Source of the DNA: Delphinapterus leucas | Lineage: Eukaryota > Chordata > Mammalia > Artiodactyla > Monodontidae | Assembly: GCF_002288925.2 (NCBI RefSeq) | Contig: NW_022098000.1 | Location: 1,684,494-1,748,493 of the forward strand | Length of the DNA: 64,000 bases | Reading direction: 5' to 3' | Shown: piece by piece, positions 1 through 11,344 of the stretch | Layout: every line of letters starts with the position of its first letter | Numbering within the stretch: the first letter of the stretch is position 1 | Position numbers and translations under genes: made by a program | Notes under the pieces: generated by a model | The model's database searches: none | Seen by the model: only the letters and a program-made list of their open reading frames with translations | What the model was told of the DNA's origin: nothing

Positions 1-163
1 CTGTATTGTTATACACATTTGTTTGTTTATATTTTAGATTCCACATATAAGTGATAATATACAGTATTTACCTTTCTCTGTCTGATTTATTTCACTAAGC
101 ATAATACTCTCTAGGTCCATCCACATTGCTGCAAATGGTAGAATTTCATTCTTTTTATGGCTA

Positions 164-204
<41 letters not shown>

Positions 205-1855
205 TATACATGGCTAATACATATATATGCCACATCTTCTTTATTCATCTGTTGATGGACACTTAGGTTGCTACTATATCTCGGCAATTATAAATAATGC
301 TGCTGTGAACATGTGGGTGCATATATCTTTTTGAATTAGTGTTTTCCTTTTCTTTCGTTATATACCCAGGAGTGGAATTGCTGGATCATATGGTAGCTCT
401 ATTTTTAATTTTTTTGAGGAAACTCTATACTATCTTCCACAGTGGCTGCACCAATTTACATTCCCACCAACAGTGTACTAGGATTCCCTTTTCTTCATGT
501 TCTTGTCAACATTTGTTTTTTGTAGACTTTTTGATGATAGCCATTTTGACAGGTGTGAGGTGACACCTCATTGTGATTTTGATTTTCATTTCTCTGGGTT
601 GATTAGTAATGTTGAGCATCTTTTCATGTGCTTGTTGGCCTTCTTTGGAAAAATGTCTACTCATGTGTTCTGCCCATTTTTTATTTGGGTTGTTTGAGTT
701 TTTTTGATATTGAATTATATTAGCTGTTTATATATTTTGGGTACAGATAAACCCTTTATCAGTTATATAATTTGCAAATATTTTCTCCCATTCAGTAAGT
801 TGTCTTTACACTTTGTCAGTGGTTTCCTTTGCTGTGCAAAAGCTTTTAAGTTTAATTATGCTCTATTTATTTATTTTTTGCTTTTGTTTCTTTTGCCTTA
901 GGAGACAGATCCAAAAAATATTGTTATGATTTATGTCAAAGAATGTTCTGCCTATGTTCTCTTCTAAGACTTTGTTTTTTCTGGTCTTACATTTAGGTCT
1001 TTAATACATTTTTAGTTTATTTTTGTATAAGGTGTGAGGAAAATGTTCTAATTTTATTATTTTACATGTAGCTGTCCAGTTTTCCAGCATCTCTTGTTGA
1101 AGAGACTGTCTTTCTCCATCATATATTCTTGCCTCCTTTGTCATAGATTAGGGTTATAAGTATGTAGGTTTATTTCTGGGCTTTCTATTTTGTTCCAATG
1201 ATCTATGTGTATGTTGTTGTGCCTGTATCATGCCGTTTTGATTACTATAGCTTTGTAGTATAGTCTGAAATCAGGATGCATGATTCTTCTTCCCAATATT
1301 GCTTTGGCAATTTGGGGTCTTTTGTGGTTCCATATAAATTTTAGGATTATTTATTCTAGTTCTGTGAAAAATGTCATGGGTATTTTGATAAGGATTACAT
1401 TAAATCAGTAGATTGCTTTGGGTAGTATGGGCATTTTAACAACACTGATTCTCCCAATCCATGAACATGGTATATCTTTCCATTTGTTTCTGTCTTCTTC
1501 AATTTCCTTCATCAGTCTTTTATAGTTTACAGAGTATAGGTCTTTCACCTTGTTGGTTAAGTTTATTCCTAGATATTTTATTCTTTTTGTTGAGATTTTA
1601 AATGGGGTTGTTTTCTTGCTTTATCTTTCTGATAGTTCATTATTAGTGTATAGAAAAGCAACAGACTTCTTTTCTTGTATATTAATCTTGTATCCTGCAA
1701 TGTTACTGAATACATTTATTAGCCCTAATAGTTTTTTGGTGGAGACTTTAGGGTTTTCTATACATAGTATCATGTCATTTGCAAACAGTGACAGTTTTAC
1801 TTCTTCCTTTCCAATTTGGATGACTTTTGTTTCTTTTTCTTGTCTGATTGCTCTT
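1..1855 (-). mobile_element. L1 LINE, 3' part of ORF2 and 3'UTR, antisense
   Basis: Read on the minus strand this is the reverse-transcriptase half of L1 ORF2 running into the 3' region, with the left side cut by the window edge. The minus frame near 1621-1855 carries the reverse-transcriptase motif region [10 protein letters not shown] followed by YKINIQ and AFLYTNN, typical of L1. The catalytic FADD box reads FAND here, so this copy lost an active-site aspartate. Many further stops break the frame. It is older and more diverged than the L1 at 30400. The right end at about 1855, next to a MaLR LTR, marks 5' truncation or a later junction. Confidence 0.93.
157..232. repeat. (TA)n microsatellite with duplicated flank
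   Basis: A run of alternating TA inside the antisense L1. The sequence ATGGCTAATACATATATAT occurs at both ends of the run (157-175 and 209-227), so the array grew with a local duplication of L1 sequence, probably by replication slippage. Confidence 0.9.
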
Positions 1856-2076
1856 ATAAAAGACACTCTGGATAGCTCACTCCCTACGTCTGCCCTATGA
1901 TGACACAGTGAAAAGACAGTCATCTATGAACAAGGAAGTGGGGTCTCACCAGACACTAAATCTGTCAGTGTCTTAATCTTGCACTTCCCAGCCTCCAAGA
2001 CTGAAAAATAAATTTTGTTGTTTATAAGCCAGCCATTCAATGGCACTGTGTTATAGCAGCTCCAAAGGACTAGGCA
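1856..2076 (+). mobile_element. MaLR-type LTR fragment (3' part)
   Basis: The stretch starting TTATAAAAGACACTCTGGA, continuing through the ACACAGTGAAAAGACAG region and ending with AATAAA and TTATAGCAGCTCCAAAGGAC, matches the 3' half of a mammalian MaLR-like LTR. AATAAA near 2009 would be its polyadenylation signal. The 5' half is absent because L1 sequence abuts it. I am unsure of the subfamily. It is an old retrotransposon relic with no coding capacity. Confidence 0.6.
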
Positions 2077-2434
2077 GCCTCCTCAGGTAGGGTTTCTGGT
2101 CAAAGCTGTGATTTTGGAAGCTCCTCTGCTCCACAGCCCAACCAGAGTGGATTGAGTCAGCACTCATCTGCATTCTTTTATTTACAGGTAACTTTCCTCC
2201 AATTCTATGAAATATCAGGACCAAGATCATGAAAGCAATGAAATTCTCAATGTACATTGTAGAATGACTCTTTTCTGGAGCTTTGTCATTGTAGTGGTTT
2301 TTCAAACAATAACCACAGTAAAAAAGATATATAACTTTAAATAATCTAACATCCTAGCCAAAAAGTGAATCATTAGAAGCTTCTGGTTTGCCTGGAAGAA
2401 CCAGCTCACATTAAGCTATTGAAGAGTGTAGCAG

Positions 2435-2639
2435 TGTAACCCTGGTGGTCCAGTGGTTAAGATTCCACATTCCCAATGCAGGGGGCTCAGGTTCGATCCC
2501 TGGTCAGGGAACTAGATCCCGCATGCTGCAACTAAAAAAGATCCCGTGTGCCACAACTAAGACCCGGCACAGCCAAATAAATAAATATTAAAAAACAAAA
2601 AAAAGTAAGCAGATTGTGTCAAAATAAATAAATAAATAA
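2435..2639 (+). mobile_element. CHR-type tRNA-derived SINE with 13-bp TSD
   Basis: A tRNA-derived SINE with a box A-like segment (TGGTCCAGTGGTTAAGA) and box B GGTTCGATCCC at 2490-2500. It ends in A-rich and (AAAT)n sequence. A perfect 13-bp target-site duplication AAGAGTGTAGCAG lies at 2422-2434 and 2640-2652, so insertion was by L1-type target-primed reverse transcription. The tail is unusual: about 16 non-repetitive bases sit between two A-rich tracts. Confidence 0.93.
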
Positions 2640-2831
2640 AAGAGTGTAGCAGAGGCTGCTGGGCCCCATAATATCCTTTTCTCCTCTTCTGGGCACCCAG
2701 GTAAACTACATTTCAGTTCTCTTGCAGTTAGTCTAAGACCATGTGACTCATTTCTGGCCAAAAAATGCGTGGGAGAAATACATACTACTCCTATTCCTGA
2801 ATCATAAATATATCCCTCAAGACCAGTCCAG

Positions 2832-3032
2832 CAGTTAGCAAACTACAGCCTGGTGGCTAAACCCAGCCCGTCATATGTTTTTGTAAATAAACTTTTACTG
2901 AGACAAAGCTACAGTTAAAGCTGCTTTTCTGTTACAATGCCAGATTTGAGTAATTGCAACAAAACCATATGGATCACAAAACCAAAAATATTAACTATCT
3001 AACCCTTTAGAAAAAGTTTGCCAACGCTGCTC
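2832..3032. mobile_element. Non-autonomous hAT (Charlie-type) DNA transposon
   Basis: The block running from GTTAGCAAACTACAGCC through TTTTTGTAAATAAACTTTTA to AAAAAGTTTGCCAACGC matches a common non-autonomous hAT repeat of mammals. The two ends are complementary (AGCAAACT and AGTTTGCC), as expected for terminal inverted repeats. There is no coding potential. A second, shorter relative lies at 58150-58275. The exact family name is not certain. Confidence 0.7.
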
Positions 3033-3359
3033 TGGTCTCTCTCTCTTCTCATTATTCTATAACCTTAGAGGCCATATTTGAACATGTTGGCCCAAAACCT
3101 GAAAGAAGTCTGATTTCTTGAATTACAGCCCGTAAAAAAGCTCTTTCTACCCCACTGGACTTCATGTGATTGAAAAATGAGCTTTAACTGTGCAATGTCA
3201 CAGAGATTTTAGGGTTGCCTGTTTCAACAGCTAGCATGATAACAGCTAGTTGTCTGTTACAACTTTCCTCGGAAGACCTAAAGGCCATATGAATAGACTC
3301 TGTGCTTTTGGTTAATCATTCTGACTCTCAATTGTCCTGCAAACTGGAAATATGTCACT

Positions 3360-3499
3360 TTATAATGGAATCACTCCGACAATATCTTCTTCATCAGTGC
3401 CCGTGATAGTGTACAAAATCTCATAACCTTTAAATTGCACAGGATCCAAATTAGCAGGTGACTCTAGAAAAGATACAGTAATCTCTGTGTTCACTCTCC
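3360..3499 (-). CDS. Candidate terminal coding exon, unidentified
   Basis: On the minus strand the bases before 3499 look like a good 3' splice site: TTTTTGACTTTTGCAG ending at 3500, with a branch-point-like CTTAAAC about 30 bases upstream. Behind it an open frame of 45 codons runs to a TAA at 3362-3360. Its peptide is balanced and exon-like (it includes FKGYEILYTI and GTDEEDIVGV) and the stretch matches no repeat I recognise. I do not recognise the protein. No AATAAA was seen on the minus strand until about 2182, which would need a long 3'UTR across a hAT element and a SINE. It could equally be a pseudogene fragment or chance. Confidence 0.25.
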
Positions 3500-4597
3500 C
3501 TGCAAAAGTCAAAAATGCTGCTGGTTTAAGACAGGACAAAGAGGACAGATGAATCTCAAACAAGAATGTGGACATGCACAGCTCCCAACAGGACCACATT
3601 CTAGAACATTTACTGGAAGAGATGTTGCCCTGGAAGGCCACGTGGGAAAGATGCTGATGGCTGCTACCTACCACCTTCCACATGAGACTCAGCTGCGAAA
3701 GATGAGAACAGCGTCTTTGCAGCTGTTGCATATGGAGTTTCCTCATCAGAACAACACCTGTTCTCCTCCAACAAGGCAGGAATTTCCAAGATTTTTAGTC
3801 ATGTCATCTGTTGTGCACTTTAAAACTGCAATTTGGATCCTAAGAGTAGAGGAGAGAACATCTTAATCAAGACAAGACCCAGAGACTTCTTGACTCAGGG
3901 AGCATGGAAAAGTAACCATAAAATGACTCTAAGACCCTCATTGCCTCATTTCTGTGCAGTAGCTGTAGCCGGTAAAAGCACAAGATCACTTTCAGTGGAG
4001 CTAAGCGACTCTTCTGACAGCAGGGAACCAATAAGAGCTTAGGCTTGAGAATGAGTTCTCAGTAGGACCAGTGTGTCTTGATGATGAGAATAAACTTCCT
4101 TCTATCATCTGGTGCCAGGGAAATCAGAAGAGGGAAACAAAGCAGTCAGGAGGATAAGCACATTTCAGATTTTCAGTTTTCCTTATTGGGTGGTTTTGGA
4201 GGAGAAAAAAACCCAGGAAAGATGGCAAAACAAATCTGAAATTGTGCAACCCAAAAAGAAAAAAGAGAGTCCAGATGCTCCAAAGCCTATACTAATGAAG
4301 ATTATTAAATTATTTACAAACTCTCCCAGGCCTGATTTTCCGTGAGCCTGGTATATGTTAGGTACACATCATTATCTTCGGACTGCACTATAAATGCTAA
4401 TCTAAGCATATTGCTTTTTAACCAGAATTGTACTTGTAAAAGGACTTACAAACATTTATTCTGTGCACAAATACCCTTATAGGAAATCTCCTTAAAATGT
4501 ATTTCTTTGTACAAAACATATATAGAAAAAATAATATTTGACCCAGGCAAGATTTTGTGGTGGTGATTATCAGAAGAAACCATTTATTATATTTTAA
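3500..4597. other. Unique sequence, no recognised feature
   Basis: No repeat family or gene recognised. Several open frames of 69-105 codons overlap on both strands without typical coding character. An AATAAA is present on the plus strand near 4089 with no gene to attach it to. Confidence 0.4.
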
Positions 4598-4740
4598 TCT
4601 TTTAAAAAATGTATTGAGGTATAATTGACATACAGCATTATATTAGTTTCAGATGTACAATATAATGATTTGATACCATACATATACAGTGAAATGATTA
4701 CCACAATAAATCTAGCTAACCATTACCTTCTAATCTTACT
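4598..4740 (-). mobile_element. Old L1 3'UTR fragment, antisense
   Basis: The sequence around TTGAGGTATAATTGACATAC and the AT-rich stretch that follows match the 3' end of an older mammalian L1 in reverse. Relatives in this window are at 6904, 24033, 39715 and 55096. Divergence is clearly higher than in the neighbouring young L1 DNA at 4786. Confidence 0.7.
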
Positions 4741-4785
4741 AGGAGACTGGTCATAAAATTATGATAATGCAAAAAATAGACAAAT

Positions 4786-4900
4786 AGTTTCTGCTTTATA
4801 ACAAAGTGAATCAGTTATACATATACATATGTTCCCATATCTCTTCCCTCTTGCGTCTCCCTCCCTCCCACCCTCCCTATCCCACCCCTCCAGGCGGTCA
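4786..4900 (+). repeat. Left arm of 115-bp inverted repeat
   Basis: Starts AGTTTCTGCTTTATAAC and ends CCAGGCGGTCA. It is complementary to 5237-5351 with about 3 mismatches in 115. The loop between the arms is 336 bases. Both arms derive from the L1 3'UTR. Confidence 0.92.
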
Positions 4901-5236
4901 CAAAGCACCGAGCCGATATCCCTGTGCCATGTGGCTGCTTCCCACTAGCTATCTACCTTACGTTTGTTAGTGTGTATATGTCCATGCCTCTCTCTCGCCC
5001 TGTCACAGCTCACCCTTCCCCCTCCCCATATCCTCAAGTCCGTTCTCCAGTAGGTCTGTGTCTTTATTCCTGTCTTACCCCTAGGTTCTTCATGACATTT
5101 TTTTTTCTTAAATTCCATATATATGTGTTAGCATACGGTATTTGTCTTTCTCTTTCTGACTTACTTCACTCTGTATCACAGACTCTAGGTCTATCCACCT
5201 CATTACAAATAGCTCAAGTTCGTTTCTTTTTATGGC

Positions 5237-5351
5237 TGACCGCCTGGAGGGGTGGGATAAGAAGGGTGGGAGGGAGAGAGACGCAAGAGGGAAGAGATAT
5301 GGGAACATATGTATATGTATAACTGATTCACTTTGTTATAAAGCAGAAACT
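5237..5351 (-). repeat. Right arm of 115-bp inverted repeat
   Basis: Starts TGACCGCCTGGAGGGG and ends AAGCAGAAACT, the reverse complement of the left arm at 4786-4900. The mismatches sit in the purine-rich GGGTGGGAGGG stretch. Confidence 0.92.
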
Positions 5352-5400
5352 AACACATCATTTAAAGCAATTATACCCCAATAAAGATGTTAAAAAAAAA

Positions 5401-5932
5401 AAACTAAAAATAGAACTACCTTATGACCCAGCAATTCCACTACTGGGCATATACCCAGAGAAAACCATAATTCAAAAAGACACATGCACCCCAATGTTCA
5501 TTGCAGCACTATTTACAATAGCCAGGTCATGGAAGCAACCTAAATGCCCATAGACAGATGAATGGATAAAGATGTGGTATATATATAAAATGGAATATTA
5601 CTCAGCCATAAAAAGGAATGAAATTAGGTCATTTGTAGGATGTGGATGGACCTAGAGACTGTCATACAGAGTGAAGTAAGTCAGAAAGGAAAACAAATAT
5701 CATCTATTAATACATATATGTGGAATCTAGAAAAATGGTACAGATGAACCAGAAATAGAGCTACAGATGTAGCAAACAAACATACAGACGCCAAGGGGGG
5801 AAAGCGGAGGGTGGTGGTGGTGGGATGAATTGGGAGATTGGGATTGACATATATACACTAATATGCATAAAATAGATAACTAATAACCTGCTGTATAAAA
5901 ATAAATAAAGTTAAAAAAAGAAAAAAAAACAG
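5401..5932 (+). mobile_element. L1 3' end (ORF2 C-terminus and 3'UTR), 5'-truncated
   Basis: Sense-strand L1 beginning within the ORF2 C-terminal region (AGAACTACCTTATGACCC), passing the GGCATATACCCAGAGAAAACC stretch and the end of ORF2, and finishing with a 3'UTR and an A-rich tail near 5930. It is a different L1 subfamily from the segment ending at 5400, because its 3'UTR resembles the one at 63417-63617. It lies directly behind the A-tail of the previous element. Confidence 0.9.
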
Positions 5933-5935
5933 ACA

Positions 5936-6903
5936 AATAAACAAGCATTTTATATCAAAGTTTACTCCCATTGTCACCTTCACCACTTGCAGACATTACC
6001 TCACCCCCTTGTCATCCAGAGAGAGAATAGGTGGGTTTTCTGTAAGCCCTTCCTGTCCTGCCTGCTCCCCAGCCTCTGTCACCATCAGGGGCTGCCCCTG
6101 ACACTTAGAGCAGCAGAGTGGACTTTCCTGATGTCCCCAGACCCCTGAGGTTGAGATTGTTCCCTTGTTATAGCTCTGAGAGCCGATGCAAGTCACATGT
6201 CCCTCTACCCTCACTTCACTCTGAACAACTACCACACACAGCTGTTCAGGAGTATTTGACTTTACTTAAGGGCTGGAGAAATTAAAGAGGATTATGCCTA
6301 GGAGAAAACTGAAACTGTCTAGTAAACATGGGTTTTCTGAGAGTTCAAAGGAAAAACATCCAGAGAAATGAACCTTCCCAGGGCTCCTTGCTCAGACACA
6401 TCCTATTCATAACTGTTCCCTCCTGTCCTGAGGTCGGCACTTTCCTACCTCCTTCTTTCCCTGACACTCCCAACCCTGCACATGGCTGAGGACCCACCTC
6501 GAGGCAAAGTCCACTGTATATCCACAGGCATTGTTTTCAAACCAGATTCATTTCTTTCTCCCAAGCAGTGCATTTCCCCAAATCAGGTTGGTTTGGCCTA
6601 GAATAAAGTCTTGGGAGCCTCAACCATGTAATCAGTGGTGGTATTTGGCATTCTGCCTCTTAAGAGCAGGCTTGAGGAATGAGGCATAACCCTGATACTC
6701 CAAAGTCCTCTAGTACACAGAGGACACTTCAAAGCTGGTGCCCTTCAAAATTTCTCCACCAGATGACTTTCCTAACCATTGAAACTCTTGCTCACCTACA
6801 CACACAAATACATATACAATCACCAACATACAGAGACCTCTTCACAAGACAAGCATTAATTCTCTGAGAAAGTACATGCTAAACAACTTTGAGCCATTTT
6901 TTC
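5936..6903. other. Unique sequence, no recognised feature
   Basis: Moderately GC-rich DNA around 5990-6240 and AT-richer beyond. No repeat, exon or RNA gene recognised. Short open frames (62-79 codons) on both strands are not convincing. Confidence 0.4.
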
Positions 6904-7262
6904 TTTCTTTTGTAAAAATTTTTCATTGAAGTATAGCTTATTTACAATGTTGTGTTAGTTTCAGGTGCACAGCAAAGTGATTCAGTAATATATATATATA
7001 TATTCAGATTCTTTTCCCTTAGACGTTATTACAAAATATTCAGTATAGTTCCCTGTGCTATACAGTAGGTCCTTGTTGATTATTTTATATATAATAATGT
7101 ATATATGTTAATCCCCAAATCCTAATTTATCCCTCCCCCTCTTCCCCTTTGGTAACCATAAGTTTGTTTTCTATGTCTGTGAGTCTATTTCTGTTTTGTA
7201 AATGAGTTCATTTGTATCATTTTTTTTAGATTCCACATGTAAGCAATATCATATGATATTAC
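6904..7262 (-). mobile_element. L1 3' end, antisense, 5'-truncated
   Basis: Contains the reversed L1 3'UTR landmarks TTGAAGTATAGCTTATTTAC, TTCCCTGTGCTATACAGTAG and GATTCCACATGTAAGCAATA. A short (TA)n sits at about 6989-7003. No intact coding remains. Confidence 0.9.
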
Positions 7263-7904
7263 GTTTTTTCCCCTGGATGTCAAATTGTATCTACTCAGAC
7301 CTGCTGAGAATATGAAGTATTTGTGGCTCAGCTGTCCTTCTTTTAACAGCTGCTCCTTCAATAGCACAATGACTGGTCCTGATTTAATTTCCAAGTTTGG
7401 AGGCAGCAAGCTAGCTGGGCCTCATTCACCTTCCAATTAAAAGACCCATGAAGATAGAAAAAGACTGAAAATTGTGACAGAATTTAAATAAATAATATAA
7501 AAGAATTTCTCAGTTTGGAAAACAACTTATCTCTAAATACAAAGCAAACGAACGGATTTAAGAAATGATTAGCACCTGGGTCATGTCTAAAGCACTTCCA
7601 TTTGTAGAGATAAGAGGTAATGAAAGGCTTCTAACCACCCCTGATTTAAACATTTGAAACTGCAATTATATCCCATACAATTGAGTCACTCCCCACCACC
7701 CCGTTCTACAGATAGGCTCTTTACACAAAGGAGCTTTCATATCAGTGTCTCTTTTTATCCGTTCAGGAGACCACAGCTCCCAGGCATAAAATACAGGGCA
7801 GTGGTGCAGCACAGCCTCAGCTGTGACACCAACAGCACAGCTCCGGTGGTCATGAACCATGACTCATTGCATTAGTTGACAATTGTAATGAAACCAGTAC
7901 ATTT
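7263..7904. other. Unique sequence, no recognised feature
   Basis: No repeat recognised. The minus frame 7409-7263 is open (about 49 codons in the unique part) and then reads on into the L1, which argues against a real exon. Nothing else seen. Confidence 0.4.
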
Positions 7905-8134
7905 TGGTGGTGAAGATTATAAACACTAGAGTCAGATAGATGTGAGTTCTAATCCTGACTCTTCAACTTACTTGCTGTGTGACCTTGGGGAAATTATTTA
8001 AACTTCTTGAGTCTCTCTTTTTTAATTTGTAAAATGAGAATAATACCTCATATGATTGTTCTGAAGATGAAGTAAGTTAATTTAAGAACTTATCACAGTG
8101 TCTGGCACATGGTAAACATTTAATAAATAGTATT
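7905..8134 (+). mobile_element. MIR SINE
   Basis: Nearly full-length MIR: tRNA-like head, core with ACTTGCTGTGTGACCTTGGG, TTTGTAAAATGAGAATAATA, and tail CAGTGTCTGGCACATGGTAA then AATAAATA. This is an ancient mammalian SINE with no coding role. Confidence 0.93.
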
Positions 8135-8559
8135 CAAGAGCAGATGGAATAATGAAATCGTTTAGGACACAGGGTTGGGAGCCTGAGCTTCTGTTCCAGC
8201 AGGTGTGATTAGGTTCAGCTATGTCTAAGTTCTGGCCAGTAGGACATGAGCAGAAATAATGTGAGCAGCATTTGATCATGTACTTAAGGGCAAGTCCTCC
8301 TCTTTCCCTTTTCCTTTCTGCTGCATGAGATATAGACATGGCAGTGAGCAATTTTGGACCCTACAGATTAGGGCAACACACTAGAGATAGTGACTCAACA
8401 AGACCTTTATCCTCCTGCTCCAACTTCGATTGATTACCCCCTAGGCCTGACCCACAGTTGTCATTCTGAGACTGCTTGCATTTCTCTCTTTAGTTGGTTC
8501 CTTTTGTTCCCAGATGTCAGGTCCTTCTCTTCATTTCATTCCCTCATTTTGCTTCCTTA

Positions 8560-9010
8560 AAGAAGACTACATGGAAGGTAAATCTTCTGTGTCTCTGCTC
8601 ATCTGAAAATGTATTTTCTCTTCATGTTGAGTGATAGTTTGGCTAGGTATAGAAGTCTAGGTTGAAATTCATTTTCTGTCAGGTTTTTAACATTCTACCC
8701 CACTGCTTTCCAGAATCCAGTATTTACCATAAGAAGTCTGATATAGTCATTTCACTTAGCAGCCAATAGTCCTCTTCCATTTGAAGAAACATGTCATTCT
8801 TTAGCTGTGAGAAACTACATGCTTTTATTCCTATTACTGATATAACTTTTTCTGTTGAGTCTGTTCTCTCTTTCTGGAAGAGCTATTATCATGTTGAAAT
8901 TTCTGAAATTCTCTATGTCTCTAAACTTTAGCTCATGTTTTCCCTTTATTGTATTCTTATTTTATATTATGACAGTTCCTGAACTTTTTCTTTCAATTCT
9001 TCTATCAATA
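8560..9010 (-). mobile_element. Old L1-like fragment, antisense (tentative)
   Basis: Phrases such as TAGTTTGGCTAGGTATAGAA, TCTAGGTTGAAATTCATTTT and the CACTGCTTTCCAGAATCCAG region resemble a common ancient LINE repeat of mammals in reverse orientation. It is highly diverged, and the boundaries are approximate. Flanking DNA at 8135-8560 was not identified. Confidence 0.4.
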
Positions 9011-9179
9011 TTTTATACAGATAAGCATAACTGTATTTACTAGGAATTCTTTATTATCTATAAGTTTTCTTTTTCATTGCATGCTGTTCTCGTTTATGGA
9101 TACAATGTTTTCTTAAATTATCAAATTGTGCAAAATTTTTTAAGTGGATTATCTTGTTATTTCCTGGAATCACTGTGGA

Positions 9180-9300
9180 ATGAAGAATAATTATTATTAC
9201 TTTACACTTAAGAAAAAGAAGCTTAGTAAAATTTCTTAAGATCATAAAAGAAGTGAATCTAAGTGATAGAATTACAATTCCCCCTCAAGTAGTCTGACAT
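9180..9300 (-). mobile_element. Degraded MIR fragment (tentative)
   Basis: The ATTATTATTACTTTACACTT then AGAAGCTTAGTAAAATTTC order resembles the reversed MIR core (bits equivalent to the CCATTTTACAGATGAGGAAAC region). It is weak and very diverged. Confidence 0.3.
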
Positions 9301-9359
9301 TAAAATTAACAATTTTAATGACCACATTATAGTACTTCATCTTTTTCATATTGATTATA

Positions 9360-9767
9360 GTAGGTTCAAAAACCTATTTTAATGCTTTATGTGGCAAAAG
9401 GAACTTTGCAGATGTGATTAAATTAAGGATCTTGAGATGGGGAGATTATCCTGCATTATCCAGTTGGCCCCAATGTAATCATAATCCTGAAAAGAGAGAA
9501 GAGGGAAACAGAAGAGTCTGCCTCAAAATGATGCAAATATTGGCTCTGAAGATAGAGGAAGGGGCCATAAGCCAAGAAACAGAGGCAGCCTATAGAAGCT
9601 GGAGAGGGCAATGACATGTATTCTCCTTTAGAGCCCCCAGGAAGAATGCAGCCCTGTAAACCTGTTTTGAACTCTGACATCCAAAGCTATATGACAATAA
9701 ATTTGTGTTGCCTTAAGACACTAACTTTGTGGTTATTTGTTACAGCAGCAATAGGAAACTAATACAT
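9360..9767 (+). mobile_element. MLT1-type MaLR LTR
   Basis: An ERVL-MaLR LTR: GGAACTTTGCAGATGTGATT, AATTAAGGATCTTGAGATGG, the GGAAACAGAAGAGT region, polyadenylation signal AATAAA near 9699 and the end AGGAAACTAATACATA. The 5' end is less clear. It is a solo-type relic with no internal genes beside it. Confidence 0.85.
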
Positions 9768-9774
9768 AGATGTT

Positions 9775-10327
9775 GCACATTTTGGTTAGATTTATTCCTT
9801 GATGTTCTAAGCTTTTTGGTTATTTTAAAGGACATCCTTTCATCAATTACATTTCTAAATTCCATTTCTAAATGGAAACATCTCCATTTAGTATAGTTAT
9901 TTTTATATGTTGATTGAATGACAAGCCCCCTTCCTTAAATTTTTTTAGAAATCTTAATAATTTTTTATTGAAATTTTTGATAAAAAATCACAATGTTTGA
10001 AATTACTCATAATTTGTCCTTTAAAATTCTCATTTTTCTTTCTTTGTGTCTTTGATCTATTTATTGATTATTTTTATTCTATTCATTGGCTAAGATCACG
10101 TGTACAATATTAAGAGTGATAATTTCTGATTCTAATGGCAGTGCTCATATTTCAAATTTAAGTACATTTGGTGGGCTTGACTTGCTAATACATTATTAAA
10201 GCAATTTGTGTTTATGTTCAGAAATAAACAGGTCTGTAATTTTCCTTTGTTGTGGTATACTCACTCAGTTTTCTGATTATATATTTATAAGTCTTACAGA
10301 ATTAAAAAGCCTTCCATCTTTTTCATA
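9775..10327 (-). mobile_element. Old L1 ORF2 region, antisense (left part, split by Tigger)
   Basis: Diverged antisense L1 reverse-transcriptase region, recognisable around ACAGGTCTGTAATTTTCC and the GTGATAATTTCTGATTCTAA stretch. It stops at the Tigger transposon at 10330 and appears to resume at about 14190, so the DNA transposon inserted into it. Confidence 0.5.
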
Positions 10328-11344
10328 TACAGTTGACCCTTGAGCAAGGCAGGAGTTAGGGGTACCAAACCACTGTGCAGTTGAAAATCCACGTACAACT
10401 CTTGACTCCCGAAAAACTTAACTACTAATAGCCTACAGTTGTCTGGAAGCCTTATCAATAACATAAACTGTAGGTTAACACATATTTTGTATGTTATAGG
10501 TATTATAAACTGTAGTCTTACAATATAATAAGCTAGCAAAAAGAAATGTTATTAAGAAAATCATAATATATCAATATTTACAGTACTATACTGTACTTAT
10601 TGATACCATAAGTTTATGTTGTCTGTTTACAAGATGAATTGCCTATCAGTACCTACATCAATATTGCCTTATATCATACAAAACTCTGTAGAGGTTATAT
10701 GTATTAATAACAGTAGACATCAAAAATGAAAAATAATGTGAAAAAGAAATTCATATTTATTTACAGGTATAACAATTCATGCATTGATAACAAAGAAGTA
10801 GCAATATGATTGCTTTATGGTCACCTAGTGTAATTGATATGATTGCTTCATAGGCTAGTGTATAGCCTAGCCTATACACTACTGAATGAATGGTTATAAA
10901 ATTTTTATGGCATACAGTATTACAGTAATATTCATAATACAGTATTAGAAACCTTGTTAATTTTTTAAAACCACTTACCTGTAATGATAGGCTGAAACGA
11001 AATTTCTCCAATTCAAGAGAGAAAGAGGCATACAGTACTGTAATTCTTTGAAAGCAAAGTTATAAGACAGTAAGAAAACTAACACATTATTAATTTTATA
11101 TTACATATCACTCACCTTATGCCTATGTAATGATAGGCTATCCACTTCAAGTCTTGCACATGATGTTCTACACAATTAATACTTAGATGATGATGATGAT
11201 GACACAAAAACACCTCATACAGTTTTTGCCATACAGTTATTAGATTTTCACACAAAGACACTCATACACTTAAACAACAGATAAGTTTATTAACTATGCT
11301 GCAAGATGACTATTTACTATTCGTTAACTGGAATTAGGTAATCA

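Larger units (their letters stand above)
4786..5400. mobile_element. Young L1 3' end, rearranged: inverted plus direct segments
   Basis: 4786-5236 is the antisense 3'UTR and ORF2 end of a young cetacean-type L1. From 5237 the same L1 3'UTR continues in sense orientation to its AATAAAGATGTT end and A-tail at 5400. About 115 bases are therefore present in both orientations. The layout resembles L1 5' inversion (twin priming), but the two segments overlap instead of abutting. A possible short target-site duplication (AAAAATAGA near 4774 and 5404) supports a single insertion but is weak because the flanks are A-rich. Confidence 0.85.

Noticed and set aside
4924..5322. 132-codon open frame, and the similar 150-codon frame at 11374
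   Set aside because: Both read the reversed L1 3'UTR (the same LPPSLPPFLS-type peptide occurs in both), so they are repeat shadows.
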